Shown: positions 8,031 to 8,262 of the stretch, one piece after another
Position numbering within the stretch: position 1 is the first letter of the stretch
How the letters are laid out: each line of letters opens with the position of its first letter
Source of the DNA: Bacillota bacterium
Lineage (GTDB): Bacteria; Bacillota; Clostridia; Oscillospirales; Acutalibacteraceae
Length of the DNA: 8,262 bases
Assembly (NCBI GenBank): GCA_023460155.1
Contig: JAEWRF010000114.1
Location: 1 to 8,262, forward strand
Reading direction: 5' to 3'
Made by a program: the position numbers and the translations under genes
Notes under the pieces: model-generated
What the model was told of the DNA's origin: nothing
The model's database searches: none
What the model saw: the letters and a program-made list of their open reading frames with translations, nothing else

Positions 8031-8262
8031 AAAAGGAGAAGAAGAAAAAGAGGGAAAAGCGGGCGGTGGCGCCCGCCGCGGAAAAGGCGGAGCGGCAGGA
8101 GCTCCCGGAAGAGGAGCAAACACCCCTCCAGTTCGCCGCGGCCGCGATCGGCGGGAAATGGAAGCTGCGGATCCTCTGGACGCTCCGTTCCGGCGAACCG
8201 GTGCGCTACCGCGAGATCCGCCAGCAGATTTCAGGCATCACCGACATGATGCTCAGCCAGAG
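8027..8262 (+). CDS. HxlR-family winged-helix transcriptional regulator, N-terminal part (3' end outside window)
   Basis: HxlR-family (MarR-like, DUF24) proteins are dimeric DNA-binding repressors or activators, often sensing electrophiles or redox change. The ATG at 8027 overlaps the queH stop as ATGA and has GGGAGGG at 8014-8020, 6 nt upstream, so translation is probably coupled to queH. The visible 78 residues show a highly charged leader (about residues 1-31, eight Lys/Arg in the first nine codons apart from Met and one Glu), then the family signature I41-G-G-K-W45-K-L-R-I-L-W and the start of the helix-turn-helix (Y-R-E-I-R-Q-Q-I, then G-I-T-D-M-M-L-S). The position usually held by the conserved N-terminal Cys-Pro is Thr32-Pro33, and no cysteine occurs in the visible part. 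The regulated genes cannot be told from the window. Confidence 0.85.
   Translation, partial: MKKEKKKKREKRAVAPAAEKAERQELPEEEQTPLQFAAAAIGGKWKLRILWTLRSGEPVRYREIRQQISGITDMMLSQ

Overview
The window looks like chromosomal core DNA of a moderately GC-rich, low-branching Gram-positive bacterium of the class Clostridia; an Oscillospiraceae/Ruminococcaceae-type relative is my best guess. The basis is AGGAGG-type ribosome binding sites, a T-box riboswitch, Clostridia-like protein sequences (for example a Cys-rich HisRS insertion) and the gene order. All genes read on the + strand. I see no mobile element, CRISPR array, tRNA or rRNA gene.

Layout. (1) 1-2534: the end of a cell-elongation cluster, with the C-terminal part of an MreD-like membrane protein followed 2 nt later by a class B penicillin-binding protein (PBP2/MrdA type). 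(2) 2621-3804: a MinD-family ATPase and methylglyoxal synthase (mgsA). This is reminiscent of the mreBCD-pbp2-minCDE-mgsA order seen in Clostridia, but minC, minE and rodA are absent here, and the MinD-like protein stops where the usual C-terminal membrane-targeting helix would begin. (3) 3812-4030: a complete T-box leader. Its specifier codon reads GAC (Asp) and its acceptor-binding bulge reads UGGC, matching a G73 tRNA such as tRNA-Asp. (4) 4125-7286: hisS and aspS, controlled by that T-box. (5) 7380-8030: queH, the last enzyme of queuosine synthesis, apparently started from ACG because no ATG, GTG or TTG lies in frame upstream of its first conserved cysteines. (6) 8027-8262: the start of an HxlR-family transcription regulator, overlapping queH by ATGA and cut by the window edge.

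How the genes fit together. The first block concerns cell-wall elongation and division-site placement. The second concerns tRNA: HisRS and AspRS charge two of the four tRNAs (His, Asp, Asn, Tyr) whose wobble base G34 becomes queuosine, and QueH completes that modification. With no terminator visible between aspS and queH, charging and wobble modification of tRNA-Asp and tRNA-His may share one tRNA-Asp-sensing transcript. I did not find a wholly new system. The points most worth a second look are the ACG start of queH, the tailless MinD, the hisS-aspS-queH linkage under an Asp T-box, and the HxlR regulator that lacks the usual sensor cysteine.
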